Shown here one piece after another: positions 34,711 through 42,868 of a stretch of 50,446 nt of DNA. Where the stretch lies: NCBI GenBank assembly GCA_937915885.1, contig CALGGP010000229.1, positions 1-50,446 of the forward strand, written 5' to 3'. Made by a program: the position numbers and the translations under genes. The notes under the pieces are model-generated. The model saw only the letters and a list, made by a program, of their open reading frames with translations. It was not told where the DNA came from and did no database searches. Source of the DNA: an uncultured Selenomonadales bacterium. GTDB taxonomy: Bacteria; Bacillota; Negativicutes; Selenomonadales; Selenomonadaceae. Numbering within the stretch: position 1 is the stretch's first letter; each line of letters begins with the position of its first letter.

Positions 34711-35100
34711 GGATAAAATTTTTTTCAAGCCGATCCGATGAAGTTTGAAGATATGACTGACGGAGCGACGGAGCGAATGAGCGATGGCGTTGAAACTGCA
34801 GCCGTCAAAATAACGAAAGGCAAGGACCTGCCGCTGGATCGACGGCAACGGCATCAGCGCTTCCTTCAACCGATTCTCCAGCTCGAGCAGCTCGAACAGC
34901 TTCCTCTCCTCCTCGGCGATCGCCGCCTGTATCCGCACGATGTTCTCTTCGATCTTCGACCGCAACGCCGATCCCTTCGGCAGCCCGTCGAGCATGGTCG
35001 TCGTCCGAGCCGCCTGCGCATACAGCCGCTTAAGCCGTTCGTCCAGTTGCTCCGACTCCCGACGCAACTCCTTCATCCGATGCAGTTCCACACGCGTCAA
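34696..35100 (-). CDS. Sigma-70 region 4-like phage late regulator (ArpU/DUF1492 type)
   Basis: 134-aa protein with an N-terminal coiled coil (ELRRESEQLDERLKRLYAQA and RIQAAIAEEERKLFELLELE) and a C-terminal sigma-4-like helix-turn-helix (LPSIQRQVLAFRYFDGCSFN, RRSVSHIFKLHRIGLKKI). Such small proteins sit just before the terminase genes and activate late transcription. TTG at 35100 opens the frame; an ATG at 35076 (MKELRRES) is a fair alternative. It overlaps the upstream gene by up to 71 bases. Confidence 0.82.
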   Translation of the reverse strand: MTRVELHRMKELRRESEQLDERLKRLYAQAARTTTMLDGLPKGSALRSKIEENIVRIQAAIAEEERKLFELLELENRLKEALMPLPSIQRQVLAFRYFDGCSFNAIAHSLRRSVSHIFKLHRIGLKKILSDDSK

Positions 35101-35905
35101 TGCCGCTCACCATCTCTTTCATCGTCGCTTGAAACCATTCCCGCGCCGAAGTCGCGTCGAGCAACGCGTCGAGAAATTTCTCCGCCGGGCGATAGCACGA
35201 ACACCATCTCATTTCGCCCGCCAACATATACAGCCGCGCTCCGTAATACCGCCGCAACCAGCGCAACCCGTAAATCAGAGTTACCTCTTGCGCCGTGCTC
35301 GCCCATTCCTCCGACGCCGCTCGTTGATACAATTCGCTCCACAGCGCCCCGTCCTCGGGCAGCTCAAGCGGATCGCTGAAGTCCTCTTCATACGTGATCA
35401 CCGCTTGCTCGCGTAGCCATGCCGCTCGCGATTCCGCGCTGTCATCAAAGTACAACTTCAACTTCCCGTCCGCATCCTTATTATACCGCAAACTCCCCAC
35501 CGTCCGCATCAGAAAATATGCAAACGTCGGACGCGCATATACTTTCGCCTCCGCCGGTTCGGCTCCGAAGAATTGATCCGCCAACTCCTTCGGCGTGAGT
35601 TTCTTCTTGCGCCGTGCCGTGAAGTGATACAATTCGTCGACGTCGTTGGCGGGCATGCGAAGGAGAAACCGCCCGTCGTCCATCATCAAATAATCTTTGT
35701 TGTAGAAAAAGCCCTTGAGCAGATAACGCTCCGTCGCCAATTTGTATGCTCCGCACCGGTAAATGTCTTCGTCCGTCCAGAAGAACATGTAGCAGCCCTG
35801 ACTGCGGCGCTTGCAATCCTCGTCGTAGAAGACTTCGATCGGCTTGTCGATCGCCTCATTCTTGATCAGCCTCTTAAAGATCGCGCCCATGATGCTGTTC
35901 TTCAT
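35030..35905 (-). CDS. Unknown phage protein
   Basis: 291-aa protein not recognised. The first 80 residues look like a small beta domain (EVFYDEDCKRRSQGCYMFFW, YLLKGFFYNKDYLMMDDGRF); the rest is helical with many Trp and Tyr (LTLIYGLRWLRRYYGARLYM) and two Cys (WCSCYRP). GGGGAGTGAAAGG precedes the ATG at 35905. Its place between the primase and the late regulator is usual for replication-accessory or nuclease genes, but no catalytic motif is evident. Confidence 0.6.
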   Translation of the reverse strand: MKNSIMGAIFKRLIKNEAIDKPIEVFYDEDCKRRSQGCYMFFWTDEDIYRCGAYKLATERYLLKGFFYNKDYLMMDDGRFLLRMPANDVDELYHFTARRKKKLTPKELADQFFGAEPAEAKVYARPTFAYFLMRTVGSLRYNKDADGKLKLYFDDSAESRAAWLREQAVITYEEDFSDPLELPEDGALWSELYQRAASEEWASTAQEVTLIYGLRWLRRYYGARLYMLAGEMRWCSCYRPAEKFLDALLDATSAREWFQATMKEMVSGIDACGTASDEGVASGVGATGRTA

Positions 35906-36150
35906 TGCCTTTCACTCCCCATTTTCCCCATTTCCCCATTTTCCCCGGCGAAACACATAGATTTCTATTTCGCCGCATTTTTTTTCTTATTTTGATCGAA
36001 ATTAGCGATCGAATTTAGCAGATTTTGATATATATGCGCGAAATTTGGGGAAAAGGGGAAATGCCGTCAAAAACCGCGTCACGACGGCATTTTCAAGCCG
36101 TCAAATTTTCCCCGACGTCATGGGGAAACGGTCATTTCAGGGGTCAAATT
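35906..36150. other. Intergenic region with GGGGAAA repeats (possible origin)
   Basis: AT-rich gap downstream of the primase-helicase. CCCCATTTTCCCC-type units repeat three times at 35927-35954, and GGGGAAA recurs near 36050-36060, 36106-36113 and 36121-36128 in both orientations. An 8-bp inverted repeat CGGCGAAA/TTTCGCCG encloses TAGA/TCTA at about 35947-35976 and is followed on the plus strand by T8. Iterons, a hairpin and A+T-rich sequence beside the primase would suit a phage replication origin, but this is inference only. Confidence 0.35.
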
Positions 36151-39018
36151 TTACTCATTTTCGGAGCTTAATTTTTTGAGATTAAGGAAGTCGGCAATGA
36201 TCGCGCCGGGGATTTCAATCATGCGCCGACTTTTTTTGGATTCGCCGTTATCGCAGGTGTGATGGGGATTTTTGCCTTCGCCGTCGGATTTAATCAGACC
36301 GAGCGCGCGGAAGTCGCGAATGCACTTGTCGGCGGGAAATTTTCTCTTCTTGAGCTCGTCACGGAAATACGTCGGAATAACCAACACGCACTCGAGCCGC
36401 AAATCTGCTCCTTCGCCCGCGAAATCGAACTTGCCGAGGATCGGATTTTGTACTTGAGTTTTCTTGTCGGGATTGACGGGATCGGTAAGGTGGTCGCCGC
36501 GGAAGAAGTTTACATGCCCGCGGATCCAGTCGACGATGACGTCCCAAGCGCGGCGGGCATCGGTGAGATCGGCGGCGGTGGGGAGCTTGCCGAAGATGTA
36601 ATCGGCGATGTTGAAGATGGTCTTCTTGACCTTGGGGATGTCGCGACGGAGGTCTTTTGAATGAGCGAGCTCGAAAAGGTAGAGAGAGGAAATGAAGTCG
36701 GAGGCGCAGATGAGCGAAACAAATCTGACGTGCTCGGAGGAAAAAGTGCCGTCGAATTTTTTCAAGCCGGAATAGAACTCGTCGAAGGTGTCGCGTACGT
36801 TGCGGAAATTTTCAACGCGATGCGGCATGAGTTGATCGATGAAAAGGCGTCCTGCGCAGCCGTGATATTTTTTGACGAAGTTATGAATGTCGGATGGGGA
36901 AACGGCTTGGAAAATCTTTTCGCCGTACTCGAGAGGAATTTCAAGGACGCGATTGAAGGCGCCGGTGCCCGCCTCGCGATCAATCAATTTATTTTCGCCC
37001 GACGCCAAGATGGGCATGCGCCAGAAGGAGTTCGGACGAGACTGCAGAGTTCTGGTCATGCGCCCTTTATTGATCTCGCCGCAGAAGAAGTACATAAGGG
37101 CGGTGAGGTCGAGCCTCTGATCGGCGACCTGCCGTTCGTCAATCATCATGGGCAAATTGTTGGATCGGACGGCAACCGCTTCCAAGCCGTTGGCGGTCGA
37201 TTTGAATGTGCTCAACATTTTATCGGGATTGCCCCAAGCCGACAGCGCGAATTTCTGAGCGGCGCTTTTGCCCGACAGAGACGTGCCCCAGAGGTAGGTG
37301 GCGAAGGTACGGATGTCGAGGATGGGCATGAGAGGAGCGGCGAAGGAAACATCGAGCATGATGCGCGGGATCGGATTGGTCTCCGCGCGGAGTTTCTCCG
37401 CCATGTCAATCCACACGTCGGGTCCGCCCTTGAAAGTATAGAAGTCGTCGAGCGACGGCGCGTAGTACTCGCGGTAGTGAGGGAGGACGAAGTCGGCGAA
37501 GTCGTTATGCCAGCCGGGCTGAGTGTATTCAATGTCGGAGGGCATGGTGTCGGAGTTGAGCTTGATGAATTTATTGAAAAAGACGACCAAACGCTTGGCG
37601 GCGCCTGTGAAGGTTTGAATGCCGAAGTCGGCGAGCTTTACGGTCTTAGAGTGATCGGCGATCACGTCGGCGTCCACCGTGAGTTCGCGCCACTGCTCGC
37701 CGTCAAGATATGCCAACACATATTTGGTGGTCTTGAATTGCTGATGGAATAATTTTTTGGCGGGAAAAACGGGCGTGAGAGAGGCCTCCTTGCCGTCGAC
37801 TTCGCTCACTCCGTCGCCGGTGAGACTCCAGCCGGGCGGGATTTTATAATCGAAGGGGCAAGTCGGAAAGACGGCCTTAGTGGTGCGTTTGAAGTCGGAT
37901 TCGTCGAGAATGGGATCGATGTCGGCGATCGGACGAGGAACGTCGGCGGCCAGCGCCAACAACCGCTTGCAATTGGACGTGAGCAGTTCGCGATTGGCGA
38001 CGAGCAGTTCGTTGGCGTCCTTGTAAGCGGCAGGGAGAGATGAGCCGTCGACAACGGCGATGCCGAGCTTTTTAATGGCGTTGGCAAGTTTTTTGAAGTT
38101 GAGCAAGCCCGCGTCATCATTATCGAGAGACAAAATGATTGACTTGGGAGCGGGCTCGGCGGCTTGGAGCGCGCGAATGAAGATATTTTTATTGGTGGCG
38201 GAGTTGATAGCGACGACGTTGTTGAAGCCGACTTCGGCGACGGAGAGGGCGTCGATGGCGCCTTCGACCGCGAACACGATCTCGTTCTCCGACAGCGCAC
38301 GCTCATTGAACACGTGCACCTTGCCGGCGTTCTGCTTGGTATATTTTTTGTCCTTATCGGAAATGCGCAGTCTGGTGTCGCGAGCGATGTAGGAGTGTGG
38401 CGACGTGGGAATGATGAGAACGGGCTTGCCGGGACCGTAACGGCGTTTCAGATCGGGATGGAACCAACCTTTTGCAAAGCCGATGCCGAAGGCGCGGGCA
38501 GTCTCGATCGAGATTCCGCGGCGCTCGAGGTAATCGGTTTGATCGATGTTTTGAGCGGCGGCGGCGCAGAAGTCGGAGTAATCGGGTTCGTCGTTGGTGA
38601 CGGAAGGGGCGCCGTCGGCACTCCCGCCCACGGAGGACGGCGCCCGACGGAGATCGCGGTTCCCACCCGTGCCGACGTCGCCCGACTCTTTTTTCGACGG
38701 CTTGAGAGTGATGCGATCGAGATCGGCGCAATCGTCGACGGACACTCCGACGCGATCCGCGACGCCTTTGACGATTTCGCGAAAGTCGGATTTGAGGTCG
38801 AGATGATTTTCCTCGGCGTAGAGCGAGAAGATGTCGCCGCTGAACCCGCACTTGAAGCAGTGCAGCAAGCCCGGCGTGTCCTTCACTTCGTCGACGCCGG
38901 TGCCGTCCTCGCCCGAGCCGTTCCCGCACAGCGGGCAGATGATCCCGCGAGTGGCGGCGTGGGGGTACACGTCATCCCAGTGGTGGCGCAAGTCGTTGAG
39001 CGTGAAGTGATCAATCAT
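36151..39018 (-). CDS. Primase-helicase (zinc finger, TOPRIM, DUF927)
   Basis: 955-aa replication protein. Residues 28-58 are a CHC2-like zinc finger (CPLCGNGSGED, LHCFKCGFSGD). About 246-300 form the TOPRIM core (IVFAVEGAIDALSVAEVGFN; IILSLDNDDAG). From about 395 a DUF927 helicase-like part follows (GWSLTGDGVSEVDGK, QPGWHNDFADFVLP) with Walker A GTSLSGKS at 578-585 and MMIDERQVAD as Walker B. AAAGGAG lies 11 bases before the ATG at 39018; a start at 39039 would overlap the RusA stop but has no RBS. Residues about 112-138 (GTGGNRDLRRAPSSVGG) come from a mobile-looking GGCGCC repeat. Confidence 0.9.
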   Translation of the reverse strand: MIDHFTLNDLRHHWDDVYPHAATRGIICPLCGNGSGEDGTGVDEVKDTPGLLHCFKCGFSGDIFSLYAEENHLDLKSDFREIVKGVADRVGVSVDDCADLDRITLKPSKKESGDVGTGGNRDLRRAPSSVGGSADGAPSVTNDEPDYSDFCAAAAQNIDQTDYLERRGISIETARAFGIGFAKGWFHPDLKRRYGPGKPVLIIPTSPHSYIARDTRLRISDKDKKYTKQNAGKVHVFNERALSENEIVFAVEGAIDALSVAEVGFNNVVAINSATNKNIFIRALQAAEPAPKSIILSLDNDDAGLLNFKKLANAIKKLGIAVVDGSSLPAAYKDANELLVANRELLTSNCKRLLALAADVPRPIADIDPILDESDFKRTTKAVFPTCPFDYKIPPGWSLTGDGVSEVDGKEASLTPVFPAKKLFHQQFKTTKYVLAYLDGEQWRELTVDADVIADHSKTVKLADFGIQTFTGAAKRLVVFFNKFIKLNSDTMPSDIEYTQPGWHNDFADFVLPHYREYYAPSLDDFYTFKGGPDVWIDMAEKLRAETNPIPRIMLDVSFAAPLMPILDIRTFATYLWGTSLSGKSAAQKFALSAWGNPDKMLSTFKSTANGLEAVAVRSNNLPMMIDERQVADQRLDLTALMYFFCGEINKGRMTRTLQSRPNSFWRMPILASGENKLIDREAGTGAFNRVLEIPLEYGEKIFQAVSPSDIHNFVKKYHGCAGRLFIDQLMPHRVENFRNVRDTFDEFYSGLKKFDGTFSSEHVRFVSLICASDFISSLYLFELAHSKDLRRDIPKVKKTIFNIADYIFGKLPTAADLTDARRAWDVIVDWIRGHVNFFRGDHLTDPVNPDKKTQVQNPILGKFDFAGEGADLRLECVLVIPTYFRDELKKRKFPADKCIRDFRALGLIKSDGEGKNPHHTCDNGESKKSRRMIEIPGAIIADFLNLKKLSSENE
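38606..38682. repeat. GGCGCC-rich repeat element, copy A (inside primase gene)
   Basis: 77 bp closely similar to 47153-47232. Shared blocks include GGGGCGCCG, CTCCC(G/A)CCCACGGAG, CGGCGCCC, GGTTCCCACCC and CGCCC. It is translated in frame within the primase linker between zinc finger and TOPRIM. Confidence 0.75.
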
Positions 39019-39035
39019 TTTGTAAGCAACTCCTT

Positions 39036-39404
39036 TCATTTGACGGGCAAAGTCTCAACGCTGATGTCAACGCCCTGCCGAACGTTTTTCTCCTTGCGAG
39101 CGGAGAGACTTACGACGAGACGATCGTCGGTGTAAATGACGCCGTTAAGAGCGTCAAGAACGGCTTTAATGTGATTGTCAAGGTCGCCGTAATTGCGGCT
39201 GTCGACTTTGATGTTGCGTCTGACGGTGACGTCGACGGCGACTAAAGTAGAAATGGGGGGGCGGCCGCGCATGGCAGCGCGCCCCGTCACAGCGATTAAT
39301 TTTTTGTACTCGGCGACGCGTTTAATGTCGAAGGCGTGCCCTCGGACGACGCGCGGCCGCGCCTGAGGAAAGGGCTTGGTGTCGACGCTGAATTGAATGA
39401 TCAT
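39036..39404 (-). CDS. rusA: RusA-family Holliday junction endonuclease
   Basis: 122-aa RusA-type resolvase that cuts four-way junctions during phage recombination and packaging. The family signature with catalytic Asp residues is DLDNHIKAVLDALNGVIYTD, followed by DRLV. N-terminal GKPFPQARPR-like segment TKPFPQARPRVVRG. Starts by ATGA overlap with the upstream small gene. A G7 run (39255-39261) is in frame. Confidence 0.9.
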   Translation of the reverse strand: MIIQFSVDTKPFPQARPRVVRGHAFDIKRVAEYKKLIAVTGRAAMRGRPPISTLVAVDVTVRRNIKVDSRNYGDLDNHIKAVLDALNGVIYTDDRLVVSLSARKEKNVRQGVDISVETLPVK

Positions 39405-39631
39405 GGCGGGTCGATGCCCAACCTTTTATAGGCGCGCGCCCGATCGTCGGGGGCGCAATCCTCGAAGGGGTCTTTGATGCCGAGCGCGCGGGCGGCGTCA
39501 AACTGTCGGCGCGTGACCATGCTCGGGATCAATCCGACGGCGCCGTACGCGTCCGCTATCAAATCGGCGTAAGTGTCATCGTCCATTTCTTCGATGCTCG
39601 GCGCAATCCACTCCTTTTTGCTTTTATCCAT
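39401..39631 (-). CDS. Small unknown phage protein
   Basis: 76 aa, acidic middle (EEMDDDTYADLIADAYGAVG) and FDAARALGIKDPFED. Overlaps the neighbours on both sides by 4-8 bases, so it belongs to the early operon. No family recognised. Confidence 0.6.
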   Translation of the reverse strand: MDKSKKEWIAPSIEEMDDDTYADLIADAYGAVGLIPSMVTRRQFDAARALGIKDPFEDCAPDDRARAYKRLGIDPP

Positions 39632-39812
39632 GGCGCTCCTCCGTAGGTTTGACGAACTCCGACAGGATAGCGTCTTCCTTATCGGGCGCGAATTTGATCT
39701 TCGACCGGTCGACGCGATCGGGCGTGACGCCGAGCATCTGCATCAGACGCGCGGCAACGTAGAATTTCCTCTGCTTGTAAGTCATATGACGGAACTCGGA
39801 TTGCCCGATCAT
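39624..39812 (-). CDS. Small unknown phage protein
   Basis: 62 aa, basic N-terminal helix (MTYKQRKFYVAARLMQMLGV). Start overlaps the YopX-like stop by ATGA. A start at the internal ATG (MTYKQRK) is possible. No family recognised. Confidence 0.55.
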   Translation of the reverse strand: MIGQSEFRHMTYKQRKFYVAARLMQMLGVTPDRVDRSKIKFAPDKEDAILSEFVKPTEERHG

Positions 39813-40282
39813 ACCGCGTCACCGTCTTCGTCGTCGGCGGTGTCTTCGGACGTGTCTTCGGGCGTCGCCAGTTCGTTGAGCAGATTGCCGACGATGGTGA
39901 GATTGCGCGCCCTTCCCTTCGCCAGTCGACGGTAGATCGTCGCGTTGGGAAATTCGCAGTACCGATACTCGTCGTCGCCTCCGAACTCCGTCTCGGTGAT
40001 GGTCTCCACGTGCGACGTGTAGAAGGCGCCGCGATCGGCGTCGTAGAAGGCGAGCATCTTGATCTCGGGGCGGTAGCGGTCGATGAGATAATCGCCCTCG
40101 AAAATCTCTTCGCCTTCGGAGTCGATGAGATTGCTGTTGAGGCAGAGGGTGTAGGGGGCGACGGCGATGGGATCGTGGTCGATCCAGACGGCGTCGCGCT
40201 GCCGATCAATCTCTCCGACGACCACTTTGCCGACGGTCTCTGCCGCTATGCTTATCGCCTTTGCCACGGTGAACGGTGTCAT
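39809..40282 (-). CDS. YopX-like phage protein, copy 1
   Basis: 157-aa YopX-family protein: LIDSEGEEIFEGDYLIDRYR is the hallmark (sentence-like 'G x E I F E G D'), preceded by a variable N-terminus and followed by a beta-rich end, then an acidic tail (TPEDTSEDTADDEDGD). Function of YopX proteins is not established. Confidence 0.75.
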   Translation of the reverse strand: MTPFTVAKAISIAAETVGKVVVGEIDRQRDAVWIDHDPIAVAPYTLCLNSNLIDSEGEEIFEGDYLIDRYRPEIKMLAFYDADRGAFYTSHVETITETEFGGDDEYRYCEFPNATIYRRLAKGRARNLTIVGNLLNELATPEDTSEDTADDEDGDAV

Positions 40283-40284
40283 TT

Positions 40285-40662
40285 TCAGTCCTCCTGTATT
40301 TCCTCATAGATATTGCCGATGATGCGAGTGTGCTTGGCGAGGCGCGCGGTGAGTGTGCGCCTGTAATTGCGGACGGCGGCGACGGGACCGAAGTAGCGAA
40401 TGAAGAAGTGCCCGCCTTCGTCCGACCAGCCCACTTCGCAGGTTCGATCGTTGTACTTGACGAAATCGCCCGTGAAAATCTCCTTGCCGGTCTCGTCGAC
40501 AAAGCCCGTGTTGAAGGTGAGAGTGGTGCCGTCGACGCTATAATCGTCAATCCATTTGTGATCGAACTCCATGTCGGTGACAATGCCGTCGAGTTTGCCG
40601 ACGCGGATGAAGGAGGGGAAGTCGCGATCGCGGGCGCGCGCTAAGCTGAATGCTCTGGTCAT
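40285..40662 (-). CDS. YopX-like phage protein, copy 2
   Basis: 125 aa with FVDETGKEIFTGDFVKYNDR, the YopX core, then EVGWSDEGGHFFIRYFG and a VIGNIYE-like end (RIIGNIYEEIQE) typical of the family. Lies 2 bases upstream of copy 1 in transcription order. Confidence 0.8.
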   Translation of the reverse strand: MTRAFSLARARDRDFPSFIRVGKLDGIVTDMEFDHKWIDDYSVDGTTLTFNTGFVDETGKEIFTGDFVKYNDRTCEVGWSDEGGHFFIRYFGPVAAVRNYRRTLTARLAKHTRIIGNIYEEIQED

Positions 40663-40681
40663 AATTCTTTCCTCCTATTGA

Positions 40682-41299
40682 TCAAAGAAACGGAATATCG
40701 AATTCTTCTTCGTCCGGCAGCTCGTTGCCCGACTTCTCTTTCGGCGGCTCCCGCGCGCGTGTCGGCGTCGGCTCCGTCACGTACCGCCACGACCCGTCGA
40801 TGCCTTGTATGCGCGCGATGGGCGGCACGCCCTTATGAATTTGGTCGACGGAATAAGATTTGTTCGGCTTGATCGACAGCAGAATTTTGCCGTTGTGCTC
40901 GAACTCCTCGCCGTCGCACAACACTCCTATCAGCAGCCCCTTCAGCGACTTCTCGTCAAAGATTTTGCCGTTGCAGTGCTCGGCCAGATCGTATCCGGCA
41001 TTGGAACGCTCGAAATTTTTCAGCAGTCTCTTGAACAGACCCGCACTCTTGCCGTCCGACAGCTGATACATTCTCAACCACTTAGGATCGTAGCCCATAT
41101 CCGCTCGGTGATCGTTGTCTCGCGTGTACCAACCGCTGAACGGGCCCTCCGCAATGTCGAGATCGAGCACCAACATCGGTCGCCCGCTCTTTGACAGCGT
41201 CGCCTTCGACAGCACTACCTTGCACACGTACGAGTCGGGCGGCGGCTTTTGAAAATCGCCCGCCTCCGACAGCGTCTCAAAATCGTCGGGCAGTTGCAT
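40682..41299 (-). CDS. DUF669-like ssDNA-binding protein
   Basis: 205-aa protein with a beta-barrel-like DUF669 body (DSYVCKVVLSKATLSKSGRP, LVLDLDIAEGPFSGWY) and a C-terminal acidic tip DEEEFDIPFL that mimics the DDDIPF tail of bacterial SSB. The tip normally recruits repair and replication proteins. It is encoded 3 bases after the P-loop ATPase, the standard pairing in phage recombination modules. Confidence 0.78.
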   Translation of the reverse strand: MQLPDDFETLSEAGDFQKPPPDSYVCKVVLSKATLSKSGRPMLVLDLDIAEGPFSGWYTRDNDHRADMGYDPKWLRMYQLSDGKSAGLFKRLLKNFERSNAGYDLAEHCNGKIFDEKSLKGLLIGVLCDGEEFEHNGKILLSIKPNKSYSVDQIHKGVPPIARIQGIDGSWRYVTEPTPTRAREPPKEKSGNELPDEEEFDIPFL

Positions 41300-41302
41300 T
41301 CT

Positions 41303-41974
41303 TTACCCCTCCTCGAACTCGATCAGCCGCGCTATCACTTCCGCTATGTCATTCTCCACCTTCTCGGGCAGCGCTCCGATCGGCGCCTTCGCCGTCGATT
41401 TTTGCGGCGTCGTCTCGAACCAATATTGCGCTCCGTCCGTCTTCGCATACAGCACCGTCGTGAACAGGCTTTCGAGCACGATTCGTTTCAACTTCTGACC
41501 GGACGTGCGCACTTGCGAAAAGATTTCCGCCCCGTTCTGGTCGCGCTCGATGTCCACGTGCCCGATGAACACCACAGTGAGATCGTCTCGATACGACGCC
41601 GCCTGCTTGACCGTCTCAAAGATGCACGCCGCAAGGTCTTGATATTTGTCAAAGCCCTTCTCCTTCCGTCGACGGAACTCGTCCGTCACCATCAACGTCG
41701 ATATCCCGTCCACCACGATCGTCTTGATGTGCTTGTACGGCTCGCCGGTGGCGACGGCTCGAATGAGGAACGGCACTGAGATTTTCGTGTGAGGATCAAG
41801 TTCGTCGGTGCGGAAATAATTTTTGTTGTCGGCGTTGTAATTTTTCCTCCAGCCGCGCCACGAAAGACCCTTGCCGTCGCAATCGATGAAAAATGTCGAT
41901 GCGGGATCGAGATTCCGACACGATGTCGTTTTGCCCGCCCCCGATTGCCCGTAAATCAGGATCGTCCGGCTCAT
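41303..41974 (-). CDS. P-loop ATPase, phage recombination (Sak4-like)
   Basis: 223-aa AAA_24-type nucleotide-binding protein: Walker A YGQSGAGKTTSCRNL at residues 8-22, TIVVDGISTLMVTDEF as Walker B, and VVFIGHVDIERDQNG as the sensor strand. Phage Sak4-like RecA-core proteins of this size promote annealing or strand exchange with an SSB partner, which the next gene supplies. Specific Sak4 assignment is by architecture. Confidence 0.78.
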   Translation of the reverse strand: MSRTILIYGQSGAGKTTSCRNLDPASTFFIDCDGKGLSWRGWRKNYNADNKNYFRTDELDPHTKISVPFLIRAVATGEPYKHIKTIVVDGISTLMVTDEFRRRKEKGFDKYQDLAACIFETVKQAASYRDDLTVVFIGHVDIERDQNGAEIFSQVRTSGQKLKRIVLESLFTTVLYAKTDGAQYWFETTPQKSTAKAPIGALPEKVENDIAEVIARLIEFEEG

Positions 41975-42199
41975 TCAATCACTCCTTCCCGCTATGATGC
42001 ACTCGTCGGCAATCGCATACAGCGGCGCGATGTACGGGTTATCTTCGTCGAGCTGCTCCACGTACCACTGCTCATAGCCGCGCTGCCAAAATACGCGCCA
42101 CTTCGCTATGACGCCGAACAGATCATTTTCTTCGGCAAGCAGATCGCCTTCGTAAATTTCGTCGCCGTTGGCGTCCTCGTAGCCCGTCGCGCGCCTCAT
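41975..42199 (-). CDS. YopX-like phage protein, copy 3 (short)
   Basis: 74 aa: TGYEDANGDEIYEGDLLAEE is the YopX core, with a short beta tail. ATGA overlap with the upstream gene; 1 base before the ATPase. Confidence 0.72.
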   Translation of the reverse strand: MRRATGYEDANGDEIYEGDLLAEENDLFGVIAKWRVFWQRGYEQWYVEQLDEDNPYIAPLYAIADECIIAGRSD

Positions 42200-42384
42200 T
42201 TTTTCCTCTCCTTCGGCGCGAACCTATACTGCACGCAGCAGCGGTCGAACACCTGGTGCACGTTGCCTTCGCGAGGGAAGAGCGGATCGCGGGCAATGTC
42301 GTTTGCCAGATTGCCTTCGGGCGTGTCTGTTCCAAGGTGCGTACGCATCAGCCAGTCGTAAAATGTGATGCCGTAAGGGCTCAT
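42196..42384 (-). CDS. YozE-like SAM-fold protein
   Basis: 62-aa protein resembling YozE: ITFYDWLMRTHLGTD, then LANDIARDPLFPREGN and a helix. The pattern (F)YDWL..LANDI..D..FP matches the YozE SAM-like domain. Overlaps the upstream YopX-like gene by ATGA. Confidence 0.72.
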   Translation of the reverse strand: MSPYGITFYDWLMRTHLGTDTPEGNLANDIARDPLFPREGNVHQVFDRCCVQYRFAPKERKK

Positions 42385-42668
42385 TCCACCACTCCTTTTC
42401 GGTGGAGGCGTTTCGTAAGCGGACTGAGGCGTGCCGGATATGCAAGGATACGGAGATCAAGGGTGTCGAAAGCGATAAACCTTTCATCCCACAAACCGTA
42501 CCAGCGGCAGCCGTAGGGACGCGGGCGGATGTAGGGTACGTTGCGGTATTTCACCTCCCAATGCTCGCCCTGCCTGACTTTCTTGCTGCGCTCGGGCGTG
42601 AGAATGTCGCCTTCGCGGATGGGCTTGCCGTGGCTGTCGACGAAGCCCGTAAAACGTTTCAGTTTCAT
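42381..42668 (-). CDS. YopX-like phage protein, copy 4
   Basis: 95 aa: FTGFVDSHGKPIREGDILTP is the YopX core. A strong RBS (AAAGGAGG) precedes the ATG at 42668. Arg- and Tyr-rich middle (YIRPRPYGCRWYGLWDERF). Confidence 0.72.
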   Translation of the reverse strand: MKLKRFTGFVDSHGKPIREGDILTPERSKKVRQGEHWEVKYRNVPYIRPRPYGCRWYGLWDERFIAFDTLDLRILAYPARLSPLTKRLHRKGVVE

Positions 42669-42683
42669 ACGAAATTCCTCCTT

Positions 42684-42795
42684 TCAAATTAGAGCGCGTA
42701 GCGGGCGACGAAGGAAAGGGATGCACAAAGCTCCGTCGACCCGCCGCACGACGACCTGCTCACCGTGTCGAAGGCAGGGTTTCACCTTCTTTCAT
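42684..42795 (-). pseudogene. Frameshifted small gene (tentative)
   Basis: From ATG 42795 the frame reads MKEGETLPSTR then stops. Removing one T in CCTTCG gives MKEGETLPRHGEQVVVRR and VDGALCIPFLRRPLRALI, a protein-like 36 residues. No RBS is seen before the ATG, and the region upstream forms a hairpin (GGGATTTCAC / GTGAAACCC). Confidence 0.3.
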
Positions 42796-42844
42796 AAAAA
42801 AATTTTTTAGTGAAATCCCTGAAGTCGTCGGGCGCTCACGTAAA

Positions 42845-42861
42845 GGCTCCGCGCGGGAGCC
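42845..42861 (-). terminator. Weak hairpin after unknown gene
   Basis: GGCTCC / GGAGCC with loop GCGCG just downstream of the 42869 stop; only three T follow on the minus strand, so termination would be partial. Confidence 0.35.
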
Positions 42862-42868
42862 CTTAATG

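Noticed and set aside
38164..39135. 323-codon open frame opposite the primase
   Set aside because: Shadow frame produced by GC-biased codons; its translation has no recognisable domain.
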